Origin: Xenococcaceae cyanobacterium MO_167.B27
Lineage (GTDB): Bacteria; Cyanobacteriota; Cyanobacteriia; Cyanobacteriales; Xenococcaceae
Direction: 5' to 3'
Length of the DNA stretch: 33,149 nt
NCBI GenBank assembly: GCA_030065935.1
Contig: JASJCP010000043.1
Coordinates: 1 to 33,149 of the forward strand
Shown: positions 7,661-16,316 of the stretch, one piece after another
Layout: every line of letters starts with the position of its first letter
How positions within the stretch are numbered: the first letter of the stretch is position 1
Translations under genes and position numbers: made by a program
The notes under the pieces: generated by a model
The model's database searches: none
What the model was told of the DNA's origin: nothing
What the model saw: the letters and a program-made list of their open reading frames with translations, nothing else

Positions 7661-7709
7661 TAACTCAAAAAAATCAGAAATTGACCCTTGGCATCGTCTT
7701 AAAAGTGTA
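7661..7709 (+). promoter_or_regulatory. Conserved upstream element, copy C
   Basis: TAACTC (7661), TCAGAAATTG (7674), ATCGTCTTA (7693) and GTGTA (7705) reproduce the spacing of copies A and B exactly (offsets 0, 13, 32, 44), while the sequence between the blocks differs. It points away from the leader-binding fragment, toward a stretch with no convincing gene. A 46-codon frame from TTG 7735 to 7875 is the only candidate. The original target gene may have been lost when the IS200-type element arrived. Confidence 0.55.
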
Positions 7710-8032
7710 AGGAGTTGGGACAAACAACAAAATTTTGCCCAAAGTTAAATATAACTTGATTGGGGGAATTTTTGGCATTAAAGGTTACTTAATTTCTCAA
7801 GTGATAGGAATTTCATCTCCTTCGTTAGGGTTGGAGAGGGAAAATCTATGTACCGTTCAAGAAATCAATTCTTAGCCAGAGTCTTGTTTTGGTTAGTTGC
7901 AGAAATTCTTCTTAACTGTTTGGGGCTTGATAATATGGCTGACTACAGTGAGTTTATTTTTGAAAAGCACTACTACCGGTATTGTCAACTTATGCAGGTT
8001 AATACCAATTTTGAAAAGTCAAGCTACAGATT

Positions 8033-8064
8033 GGGAAGTGGGGAAGTGGGGAAGTGGGGAAGTA
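8033..8064 (+). repeat. 8-bp short tandem repeat
   Basis: Four consecutive copies of GGGAAGTG (the last ending in A), a simple repeat of a kind common in filamentous cyanobacteria. It lies just upstream of the tnpA remnant. The surrounding stretch 7710-8097 holds no supported gene. Confidence 0.8.
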
Positions 8065-8097
8065 GGGATACTTGTTGATAATAATCAAGCTATCGAC

Positions 8098-8503
8098 ATG
8101 AGAAAGAACTCTAGAAGCTATAGACATAGTTCTCACTGTTTAGGGTTAGCGACAGTTCATCTATGCTGGATTCCTAAACGAAGAAAACCAGTGTTAATTG
8201 GAAAAATCAGAAATAGATTGGCAGAAATTATTAATCAAGTGGCAGCAGATAAAGGTTGGTTTGTTAGGTATGAAAGAAATTGCTCCAGACCACGTTCATT
8301 TATTAGTAGAATATGACAACAATCATTCGATAACTGACGTTGCTAGAGCTTTTAAAGGTCGCTCATCGAGATATCTTAGACAAGAATTTCCAGAATTACT
8401 CAAGCTTCCTTCGCTGTTGTCAAGGTCTTACTTTTATGAAACCACTGGCAAAATTAGTACTGCTAAAATAAAAGCGTATATCGAAGACCCACATCATTAC
8501 TAA
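8098..8503 (+). pseudogene. tnpA: IS200-family Y1 transposase TnpA, frameshifted
   Basis: TnpA is the HUH single-strand transposase of IS200/IS605 elements. The first frame starts MRKNSRSYRHSSHC and runs through VHLCWIPKRRKP to about 8255-8275. The second frame supplies EIAPDHVHLLVEY, which holds the two HUH histidines (HVH), and YFYETTGKIS...IKAYIEDP, where the catalytic tyrosine helix lies. One single-nucleotide frameshift separates the parts, so the gene is dead unless recoded. The joined protein would be about 134 residues, close to the normal size. No tnpB adjoins it; the tnpB remnant at 704-1673 is 6.4 kb away and belongs to a separate element. Confidence 0.85.
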
Positions 8504-8529
8504 GAAATATTTTACTCACGGCTAAAGGA

Positions 8530-8570
8530 GGGGCTGTCTTTTGAAGAAACCTCAAAAGCTTGTACGCCCC
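8530..8570 (+). mobile_element. Right-end palindrome of the IS200-type element
   Basis: A nested hairpin sits 27 nt after the tnpA stop: outer arms GGGGC (8530-8534) and GCCCC (8566-8570), inner arms CTTTTGA (8538-8544) and TCAAAAG (8552-8558). IS200/IS605 ends carry such subterminal hairpins for TnpA recognition. Confidence 0.55.
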
Positions 8571-8656
8571 GTCCGTTTAACTGTTTTTCCTCCCACGGCA
8601 CGAAGCAAGGAGTTACCAAACTGCTTATATCATGTCAAAGACTCTAGAATCTAGTT

Positions 8657-11600
8657 TCAAGAATCTACCATCGGCAATTTAGACTCAACCCAACTGCGAT
8701 CAAAGATCGATTTATAAATGCGGTTATGAATTTTTAGATTCCCATTTTTCTTGATTACCAGTCCTGACAAACGTAATTCTTGTTCTTCTGGACTGTCAAG
8801 AGCAATTATTTCTCTTGACTCCAATATTTGTTGATAGAGTGTTAGAAGTTGTTTCCCATTTTTACATTTGAGAATGCGATCTCGAATCGTTCTCAAATGT
8901 TCTGGTTGATCTTGAGCTTCCCAATTCTTAATTATTTTTTCTTGTACTAAATTCTGTATCCATTCTGTTTCGCCATTGACAGGAATAGGCACGTCTGCAT
9001 TACGAATCAATCGACAGAGCTTTTGGGTCAAAAAGGGCTGTCCTCCCGTCCAGTTTAATACTTCTTGAAGAATAGTTTGAGGATTACTAACTTTTTGAGC
9101 CAATCCGTACAATAAGGGTTGTGCTTCATGTTTTTTAAAGCTTTCTAATTCAATTCCTTGACCAATATTAAAAGGGGTTCTCTTGCTGTCAGTCATCAAT
9201 TCTGAGGGAGTAGCAACCCCAAAAAAAGCAAAAGTTAGCTCCTGATACCTAGATTCTGGGTTAATACTTCGTTGATTATAACAAGATCGAATGAGGGCAA
9301 AAAAGTCATCTACTGTAAATTTCAACCCTAAAATACTATCAACTTCATCGATAAAAATAAATCGTTTTTTAACAGAATCATTATTATCTGAATTCCCTTC
9401 AAATAATAAAATATCTTCAATAAATTGACCTAATCTTTGTACGGGAGAAATATCTAATCTGTCATTCCACCAAGCTTTGAAATTGACTTTTTTTCGCAAG
9501 CCAAAATTACGCAATAAATCAATTGCTAATCCTTTATACCATTGCTCAAGCGTCACATTTTTAGTACCAATGCGGGTTAGGTCTATGGCAGCACACTTAT
9601 ATCCTTCATGTTTTAGATGGTGCATCATCCTTACCATGAGACTAGATTTACCCATTTGTCGGGAATTGAGAATATAACAAAAATCACCTTGTTTTAAGGC
9701 TTTGTAAAGGGTTCTATCTGCTTGTCGTACCACATAAGTTGGCGCATCCATTGGCAAACTTCCACCAACTTGATAATTAAAATTTGAGGGTTGTTCGGCA
9801 CTTTTGAGCAGGTCATTTTCAAAGATAAGTTCTGCTTGAGTCGCTTTCAGAACCTCTAAAGTTTCAGATAGTTCTTTGGTACGTTTTTCTACTCTTTGTT
9901 CTAAGGTTTGATAAAGTCTTGAATTGTCAATAGATATAGCAGCTTGAGCAGAGAGTATATTTAAGAGTTCGACTCTTTCTGAGGTAAATGCACCTGTAGT
10001 TAAGTTATTCTCTAAATAAACAATTCCTCTTAATTGACCTTGATTAAGTAAAGGAGTGCAGAGAATTGATTTAGTTTGCGTGGCAATAATATAAGGATCA
10101 TTAATAAATTGTCCTTCATGGACTGCATCATTTAAAACAATATATTCTTGAGTGCGGGCTACATAATTGATAATTGTATTTGGTAAGAGAGGAATCGATG
10201 TTTCAGAGTCTACAGATTCTAGAGTAATTGATTGCAAAATAGTAATATTATCAGTATCTACTATGCCTTGAGCTTCGATAAACAAATTACCTTCATTATT
10301 TAGAATCAGGAAACCTTGTTGCGCTCCTGCATTTTCTATCACAATTTTCATTAGTTTTTGCAGGAGTTTTTCTAGCTTTATTTCACCAGAAATAGCTTGA
10401 GATGCTTTAATAATACTGGTTAAGTCGAGAATTTCTCCATCAGCCCCTGTGGTAGATATGGTTGTATTAAGTATTTTAGATTTGCTTTGATTCGTTACTC
10501 CGATAAAATATTGTGGATATTCTTCTTCTAACTGCTTGACTTTGGCTTTTGCTCCCCAACGAGTGTAACAATGATTGGCATTTCTCAGGTAAAATTTACC
10601 GATTTCTTCTCTACCCAGTGCCAGGTAAAACTCAGATGCTCGTTCATAAGCAATCGCTTCTTCATGGATAAATTCATATTTTTTAGCACCTTGAATGGCT
10701 TTGTCATAAAGTTCTTGTGCTTGCCAATTTTTTCCTAAAACTCTCGCTTTTTCAGCTTCTACTAAATCATATTTATTTTCATAATTATCAGGACAATTTT
10801 CCTTATAATAAGATATCTTCGTTTGATGTTGTGCAACTTTTTCTAGAATAACTTGTTTTTGTTCAATATCAGCCTTGTCATAAACCGCTAAAAGAGTTAA
10901 TGCAGAATAAAAAGTATTTTGTGGGTAAACCAGATAAGCTGAACAAACTAGACCGTATTTTTCAGATAAATAAACCGTTTCTAATCCTCTGTCATAATCT
11001 TTTAAAAAATAGCAAGCAAATGTTTTGCTTAGACTAGAAATAAAAAGCAGCCAATCAGTATCTTTGTCAATCCAAAACTGTATTAGTTTATCTTCTTCTT
11101 CCTGAGAGCTTTTAAATAGTATATGATAATTTACTCGATCTTCTTGTAGTAAATTAATAACCATTTTATGACAGGCTTTATAATAATAATACTCGTATTC
11201 TTGTTCTGGTTTGATTAACTTACCATAGGCTAGACACTTGGGTTCAAAGTCTTCGAGATTAAAACCACTAAAAATTGAAAAAAGACAATAAGAAATCAAA
11301 TTGTAACCAACAAGTTGAAAATCCCCTCGTTCGAGTGCAATTTGAATTACATCTTCAAAATCATTTAGGTTTATCTGTCTAAAATGTTCTTTCCAATGAC
11401 GAATAAATCCATAGTAATGATGAATGTTAAATGGTTTAGCTTCATCAGTATTATACTTGTTTAACAAATGATAAGCTAGTTTCCCAAACTGATATCCAGA
11501 TTGAACATCTTGGTTCAGAATCGTACCACATATAACCATTCCATAACAACAATAGACACTAGTTGCTAAAGGTGAGTTTCCATATTTTAGACAGAGAGTA

Positions 11601-14473
11601 AGAGCAGTTAAGGTCACTAAAGCAGATACTTCAGGGCTATAAATTAGTGCGGATGTATTACTTAATACTAATAGCCTGACAGCAGCAAGTTTGTAAGGAT
11701 CGGTCATAGGGGGTAAGTTTACTAATTGAGCAATAGATTTATCTTGCAAAAATAACGCTATTGCTTTCTCTTCTTGAGTAATTTTTTCTTGCTGTTGACT
11801 TGTGTCAGATAGAAGATAAACTCCTAGTTTGGCTAAAATTTCAAAAGTAGTATCTACGACTTCTTTAAGTTTAAGCTGGGCATGAAGATAGTTAATTTTT
11901 GATTGATAAATTTTAACTGTATCGAGAACTTCTTTAGCATTTTGAAGAACAATAGCAGATAGAGCTTCAGCTTTTGTAAATTGAGAATTAAGGTATTGAA
12001 CTTGTACTGCTTCTGTATAAATTTCTAAAGTCAAATGATATTGATTTTTCCAGCTATCTGATGACAGTAGTTTTAGTGCAACTTCCACATAGATAAGTGC
12101 CGTTTCATAAGCGGTGGAATCTTTAGCTTTTTTACCAGCTTGGAGATTTAATCTAGCTAACTCATCCTTTTCTAGTTGCTCAGTAATTAAACTATATCCT
12201 TGATTAAATTGATTGACAATATCAAAAATATTATTCTGTAACTCATCTTCTTCAATATTTTTCAGGAGAAGACGACCTATTTCTAGATGTAATTGCTTTT
12301 TTTCTTCTTCTAGAATGAGAGAATAAGCAGCTTGTTGTACTCGGTCATGTAAAAATTTGAAAGGAATATATTTAGAATATTCAGAAAAATTTTCTGAGAG
12401 CTTATTTGATAATTCTTCAGGATTCCAAAGTAAAGTAATTTTGTATTTATTATCTAAAGGAATTATCAGCCCCCCATCTAGGGCAGACTGTAATTCTCTA
12501 GCTGTGTCTATTTGAGATTTATTATTGACGATCGAAAGAACTTCTAAATTAAATTGGTTACCAATACAAGCAGCTAACTTGAGAACTTGCTGAGTTTTTT
12601 CATCCAACTTTTCAATTTTCCTGACCATTAAATCAACAACATTATCGGTTATAGATACACTTTGAATTTGCTCTAGATTCCATTGCCAATAACCTTGTTG
12701 ATGATCTTCTATATTAGAATGAGATTGCTCTAGGTTAAATACTAATAAATTTTCTTGGTATAAAGAAGAAAGAAATTGAGTTAGAAAAAAAGGATTTCCA
12801 CCAGTTTTTTGGGCAACTAATTCAGCTAAAGGTTTTGAAAATTCCGTTGAACAATTTAGGGTATCAGCGATTAATTGATTAATATGATTGATTTTTAAAG
12901 GGTAAAGGGTAATTTGGGATACTTGAACTTGTGCTTGAGCAATTTTTTCTAAAGTGCGTACCAGAGGGTGAGTAGGACTAACTTCATTGTCTCGATATGC
13001 GCCGATCATGAGAAAATAGTGGTTGTCGGGAGCTGACATTAATTGCTCAATTAAGTTCAGAGAAGGTAAGTCTGCCCATTGTAAATCATCAAGAAAAATA
13101 ACTAAAGGATGTTCTTGTTGGCAAAAAACACCCACAAATCTTTTAAAAAATAAATTAAATCGATTTTGGCTTTGAATTCCCCCTAGGGGTTCAGTAGGTG
13201 GCTGTTGACCTATAATTTTTTCGACTTCAGGAATCACATCAATAATAATTTGACCATTATTTCCCAAAGCTTCTAAAATTTTCTTTTTCCAAGCTTGTAG
13301 GATTATTTCTGGTTCACTTAGTAGCTTATAAATTAAATCTCGAAAAGCCTGAGAAATTGCAAAATAAGGAATATCTCGCTGTAATTGAGCGAATTTACCA
13401 CTAAGAAACTGTCCTCGTTGCCGTGTAATGGGTTTGTGAATTTCATCTACTAAAGCAGATTTGCCAATCCCTGAATAACCAGAAATTAAAATCATTCCAG
13501 TTTTCCCTTGGCAAGCTTGCTCAAAAGCAGTTAAAAGTTGAGTTATTTCCTGTTCTCGACCATAAAGTTTTTGGGGAATATGAAACTTCTCAGTAATATC
13601 TTGGCTTCCTAAAGGGAAGAGAGAGATTTGTCCTTGAGACTTTAATTGATTAAGACAGATTTCTAAATCAGCTTTAATTCCCCAAGCACTTTGATATCTT
13701 TCCTCTGGGGTTTTCGCTAATAATTTGATGATGATATTAGATACAACTAAAGGAAGATCGGGAATGAGTTTATGAATGGGTACTGGCTGTTGTGCGATAT
13801 GACAATGAACTAACTCCATTGGGTCAGTGGTTTCAAACGGAAGTTTATTGCTAAAAAGTTCATAGAAAGTTACACCAAGGGAATAAAAATCACTGCGATA
13901 ATCTAGTCCTCGGTTCATTCTACCTGTTTGTTCAGGGGAAATATAAGCTAAAGTCCCTTCTAATTGATTAGGAGGGCAAACTGTTAGAAATTCTTGGGAT
14001 AAACGGGTAGAAATGCCAAAGTCGATGATTTTGAGTTGTCCCGTTTGGGGATTATAGACAATATTGGATGGGTTAATGTCTTTGTGGATAATATTAGCTT
14101 TATGAATCTCGGCTAAACTCTCTGTTACTTTAATCGCAATGTTTAGGATGTCTTCTAAGCTTAATTGAATTTGGGACATTAATACTTTTAAAGATTGACC
14201 ACCAAAATCTTCTAAAAGCATGACTAAACTGTTCTCATATCGCTGCAAATCATAAGCTTTGACAATATTATCTACATTCAAAGTACGAGTAATTTCATAC
14301 TCTTGTTTATAGCTAGTGAGTTCTGAAGCAGTAGGATAGTTTTCTTTCAGAATTTTGAGAATAATAGGCTTATTATCTCTCTTTAGGAGACCTCGATAAA
14401 CTAGTGAATTAGCACTTTCATAGATTTTTTCAACAAGCTGGTAGTTCTTATCATTATGGTTTATAGTATTCAT
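8657..14473 (-). CDS. Giant Ser/Thr kinase-ATPase-GAF-AAA signalling protein
   Basis: 1938 residues. An N-terminal Hanks-type kinase (about 11-275) has a degenerate glycine loop, an invariant-type lysine near 40, the HKDINPSN catalytic loop (130-137), DFG (151-153) and SPEQ. It is followed by an AAA_16-like ATPase with Walker A GYSGIGKS (332-339) and Walker [13 protein letters not shown] (457-468). Next come a long TPR-like helical region, a GAF domain (about 1357-1510), a coiled coil ([17 protein letters not shown]), and a second P-loop ATPase of the vMAP/PF14516 type (about 1560-1910) with SRQMGKSS near 1606 and FIFIDEVDS. The usual cyanobacterial protein of this shape ends in a histidine kinase after the coiled coil; here that place is taken by the AAA module. 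It probably integrates a GAF ligand or peptide signal. It stands alone on its strand, with a weak ribosome site. Confidence 0.85.
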   Translation of the reverse strand: MNTINHNDKNYQLVEKIYESANSLVYRGLLKRDNKPIILKILKENYPTASELTSYKQEYEITRTLNVDNIVKAYDLQRYENSLVMLLEDFGGQSLKVLMSQIQLSLEDILNIAIKVTESLAEIHKANIIHKDINPSNIVYNPQTGQLKIIDFGISTRLSQEFLTVCPPNQLEGTLAYISPEQTGRMNRGLDYRSDFYSLGVTFYELFSNKLPFETTDPMELVHCHIAQQPVPIHKLIPDLPLVVSNIIIKLLAKTPEERYQSAWGIKADLEICLNQLKSQGQISLFPLGSQDITEKFHIPQKLYGREQEITQLLTAFEQACQGKTGMILISGYSGIGKSALVDEIHKPITRQRGQFLSGKFAQLQRDIPYFAISQAFRDLIYKLLSEPEIILQAWKKKILEALGNNGQIIIDVIPEVEKIIGQQPPTEPLGGIQSQNRFNLFFKRFVGVFCQQEHPLVIFLDDLQWADLPSLNLIEQLMSAPDNHYFLMIGAYRDNEVSPTHPLVRTLEKIAQAQVQVSQITLYPLKINHINQLIADTLNCSTEFSKPLAELVAQKTGGNPFFLTQFLSSLYQENLLVFNLEQSHSNIEDHQQGYWQWNLEQIQSVSITDNVVDLMVRKIEKLDEKTQQVLKLAACIGNQFNLEVLSIVNNKSQIDTARELQSALDGGLIIPLDNKYKITLLWNPEELSNKLSENFSEYSKYIPFKFLHDRVQQAAYSLILEEEKKQLHLEIGRLLLKNIEEDELQNNIFDIVNQFNQGYSLITEQLEKDELARLNLQAGKKAKDSTAYETALIYVEVALKLLSSDSWKNQYHLTLEIYTEAVQVQYLNSQFTKAEALSAIVLQNAKEVLDTVKIYQSKINYLHAQLKLKEVVDTTFEILAKLGVYLLSDTSQQQEKITQEEKAIALFLQDKSIAQLVNLPPMTDPYKLAAVRLLVLSNTSALIYSPEVSALVTLTALTLCLKYGNSPLATSVYCCYGMVICGTILNQDVQSGYQFGKLAYHLLNKYNTDEAKPFNIHHYYGFIRHWKEHFRQINLNDFEDVIQIALERGDFQLVGYNLISYCLFSIFSGFNLEDFEPKCLAYGKLIKPEQEYEYYYYKACHKMVINLLQEDRVNYHILFKSSQEEEDKLIQFWIDKDTDWLLFISSLSKTFACYFLKDYDRGLETVYLSEKYGLVCSAYLVYPQNTFYSALTLLAVYDKADIEQKQVILEKVAQHQTKISYYKENCPDNYENKYDLVEAEKARVLGKNWQAQELYDKAIQGAKKYEFIHEEAIAYERASEFYLALGREEIGKFYLRNANHCYTRWGAKAKVKQLEEEYPQYFIGVTNQSKSKILNTTISTTGADGEILDLTSIIKASQAISGEIKLEKLLQKLMKIVIENAGAQQGFLILNNEGNLFIEAQGIVDTDNITILQSITLESVDSETSIPLLPNTIINYVARTQEYIVLNDAVHEGQFINDPYIIATQTKSILCTPLLNQGQLRGIVYLENNLTTGAFTSERVELLNILSAQAAISIDNSRLYQTLEQRVEKRTKELSETLEVLKATQAELIFENDLLKSAEQPSNFNYQVGGSLPMDAPTYVVRQADRTLYKALKQGDFCYILNSRQMGKSSLMVRMMHHLKHEGYKCAAIDLTRIGTKNVTLEQWYKGLAIDLLRNFGLRKKVNFKAWWNDRLDISPVQRLGQFIEDILLFEGNSDNNDSVKKRFIFIDEVDSILGLKFTVDDFFALIRSCYNQRSINPESRYQELTFAFFGVATPSELMTDSKRTPFNIGQGIELESFKKHEAQPLLYGLAQKVSNPQTILQEVLNWTGGQPFLTQKLCRLIRNADVPIPVNGETEWIQNLVQEKIIKNWEAQDQPEHLRTIRDRILKCKNGKQLLTLYQQILESREIIALDSPEEQELRLSGLVIKKNGNLKIHNRIYKSIFDRSWVESKLPMVDS

Positions 14474-14541
14474 GGTTTGTAGGTTTTTTGAGACATAATA
14501 TTACATCCAATGCCAAAGTATAATATAGATTATCCTTGCTG

Positions 14542-14575
14542 AAGAATCCCATGGGTAGAGTCCCATGGGATTCTT
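14542..14575. repeat. 14-bp perfect hairpin between minus-strand genes
   Basis: Arms 14542-14555 and 14562-14575 pair perfectly over 14 bp around a 6-nt loop; each arm contains CCCATGGG. It could terminate transcription from the gene at 14656-15303, but there is no real T run on the minus-strand side. An RNA-processing or dispersed repeat element is an alternative. Confidence 0.6.
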
Positions 14576-14655
14576 TAAGATAGCCTTACTGAGTAATATC
14601 CATTAGTCTCAATCTCTGATTGGACTTTGAACAAAAACTTCTGTAAGTTATGTGT

Positions 14656-15303
14656 TTAAGAAGTACAGGTGGGGATATAAATATTACTAGATTTGATGTT
14701 GCAAGGATCTCTGTCTTTGAGCCAGTCTTCCAATTCAGCTTTCGTGACTGTTACATCACTATATTGTGGGCGAGGTGGATAGGCAAACACTGCTGACAAC
14801 GTACTCGGATTATTTGCATCAACATCTTCTATCCATCCACTAAAAATATTAGTTTTAATGGAAAATGCTATAAAATCCTCGTCAACTTCCTCCAGAGCAA
14901 AAATTGGGAAAACATAGTAAGGATCACAAGCTTTAATGTCAGGGAAAACCTGAAGCAATAATTTACCCTCTGGAGTTGTATCATCCAGGTTAGCTTTCAT
15001 TAATGTTGCAAGTTTCTTCTCATTCCCCTCTGTAAAATACTCTTTCAAGGCATTAGCAACCTCGTAACACTCGTCACCCTTATCACCGTGAACCCAGATA
15101 AATGTTATAATTTGGGAGATTACTTTTGCTTGGTAAATCATGCGTCCAATTAGCGAATCTGGATGCAAATTACTATAAGAGTTTAACTTTTTCTTCTTTG
15201 TGTACTCCAGCAGCAGCTCCGATTTATTATTCAGTTTTTCTTTTTTTATCTTATGTAACCTTTCCTGGGATTTGTTAATAAAATTAGTGCTTCCAAATGG
15301 CAT
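14656..15303 (-). CDS. Hypothetical protein, 215 residues
   Basis: I do not recognise this family. The start at 15303 is well supported by AAGGAGGCAACATT directly before the ATG, one of the best Shine-Dalgarno sites in the window. The first 45 residues are lysine-rich and probably helical. A hydrophobic stretch (QIITFIWVHG) looks buried rather than membrane-spanning. The centre is acidic. The end (DPCNIKSSNIYIPTCTS) is polar with two cysteines. There is no signal peptide and no obvious catalytic motif. It is followed by the 14-bp hairpin at 14542 and then the giant kinase gene on the same strand, 182 bp away. A peptide-like C-terminus is an idea only. Confidence 0.6.
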   Translation of the reverse strand: MPFGSTNFINKSQERLHKIKKEKLNNKSELLLEYTKKKKLNSYSNLHPDSLIGRMIYQAKVISQIITFIWVHGDKGDECYEVANALKEYFTEGNEKKLATLMKANLDDTTPEGKLLLQVFPDIKACDPYYVFPIFALEEVDEDFIAFSIKTNIFSGWIEDVDANNPSTLSAVFAYPPRPQYSDVTVTKAELEDWLKDRDPCNIKSSNIYIPTCTS

Positions 15304-15344
15304 AATGTTGCCTCCTTATGAAGAATAAAATCCGTTTTTGAGTG

Positions 15345-15437
15345 ATATCAAATCCGATTGAACACCAACAATAAAAAGTACCTTAAAACCTTGATTTTGC
15401 CATATTGCAATTATGGGCATTCATTAGGATTTGATAT
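15345..15437. repeat. 11-bp inverted repeat upstream of the hypothetical gene
   Basis: ATATCAAATCC (15345-15355) and its exact complement GGATTTGATAT (15427-15437) flank a 71-nt AT-rich interior. The geometry again suggests a small MITE-like insertion. It also covers the presumed promoter of the gene starting at 15303. Confidence 0.4.
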
Positions 15438-15450
15438 AAATCTTGAATGA

Positions 15451-15817
15451 CTACGTGTAATAAAAACGTCTGGGATTATCCCAAACTATTTTTCCTACTA
15501 CCTCTTCAGATAACCTTCCCTCAAGCTCTACAACTTTCCTAACCACATCTGGCTGATGATCCATGTGAGGATAATCTGAGCCAAAGATTAAATTGTCAGA
15601 GCCGATGTATTCAATAATTTCAGGAAGATAAGGCTTGGAGAGGTCAATGGAAATATAACATTGACTATGAAAATACTCTGATGGTATTAATTTTACAAGT
15701 TCTTTTACTTCCCAATATAAATTTTTGTATTCTTCATCAAGTCGCCATAACCAATAGGGAAGCCAACCACAACTAGACTCTAGAAACCCTACCCGAAGTC
15801 TTGGATAACGCTCTAAG
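15451..15817 (-). pseudogene. 5'-truncated second copy of the amidohydrolase gene
   Basis: Read on the minus strand, this encodes about 121 codons that align without frameshift to the C-terminal third of the amidohydrolase at 1677-2786. It runs from ERYPRLRVGFLES through NLIFGSDYPHMD to DNPRRFYYT and a TAG stop. The upstream two thirds are gone, including the DxDxH motif and the barrel histidines; homology ends at about 15817, where unrelated DNA begins. The two copies share orientation and lie 13.7 kb apart. This copy keeps what appears to be the original C-terminus, so it serves as reference for the altered end of the complete gene. It should be non-functional. Confidence 0.88.
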
Positions 15818-16316
15818 AGGATGTCTGAAAAGTCAAAATAATTGCGGTCAGCTTCGCTGGCTGCGGAGCAGATCTAGCTAATTCACCCTGGTCAGTATTT
15901 TCAAGCAAAGATATCTTGTTGATTCTTTCTTGAGGATTACTGTCTGAAAAATTAGTTATTTACAGAGTTTTTCTATTCATTTAAATGTTTGCGACAGAAG
16001 CTTAACTTTTACCTTTCATGTTACATATAAATATATATCCTAGAAATATGCTATAATCATTGTTATATCAAATTAGCTTATTATCTAGCTTTATACAGGC
16101 AAAAATATAACCTTCAAAAAACAATTGCCTGAGTGATATTTATGGTCGAAAATATCCGTCAAATGATGTAATTGTCAATAAATGTTAATAGCTAACGTAT
16201 ATTTTTATTACATGGCTATCACAATAGTCTTGTGGTTGCAAAAAATATTGGGCAACATCTTAAAAGGCTAAAGATAGTCTCCAGGAGAAAAGAGATTTTA
16301 TCTCTTAAAATTGCCA
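15818..16316. other. Intergenic region before the fad block
   Basis: No gene seen. The sequence at 15817-15834 (GAGGATGTCTGAAAAGTC) looks like a transposon terminal repeat and marks the edge of the truncated amidohydrolase; a related TGTCTGAAAA follows near 15950. A GC-rich REP-like palindrome lies at about 15848-15875. The rest is AT-rich and presumably contains the fadD promoter. AGGAG (16283-16287) is followed by a small AGAGAT/ATCTCT hairpin that separates it from the fadD start. Confidence 0.5.

Noticed and set aside
7735-7875. 46-codon frame from TTG downstream of element copy C
   Set aside because: Weak start and no adjacent Shine-Dalgarno (AAGGAG lies too far upstream). No similarity to the 78-residue proteins.
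704-8503. tnpA and tnpB as the ends of one composite element
   Set aside because: They are broken, 6.4 kb apart, each with its own right-end hairpin, and separated by unrelated genes.
14542-14575. Firm intrinsic terminator
   Set aside because: The stem is perfect but no T run follows on the relevant strand, so it is listed as a repeat.
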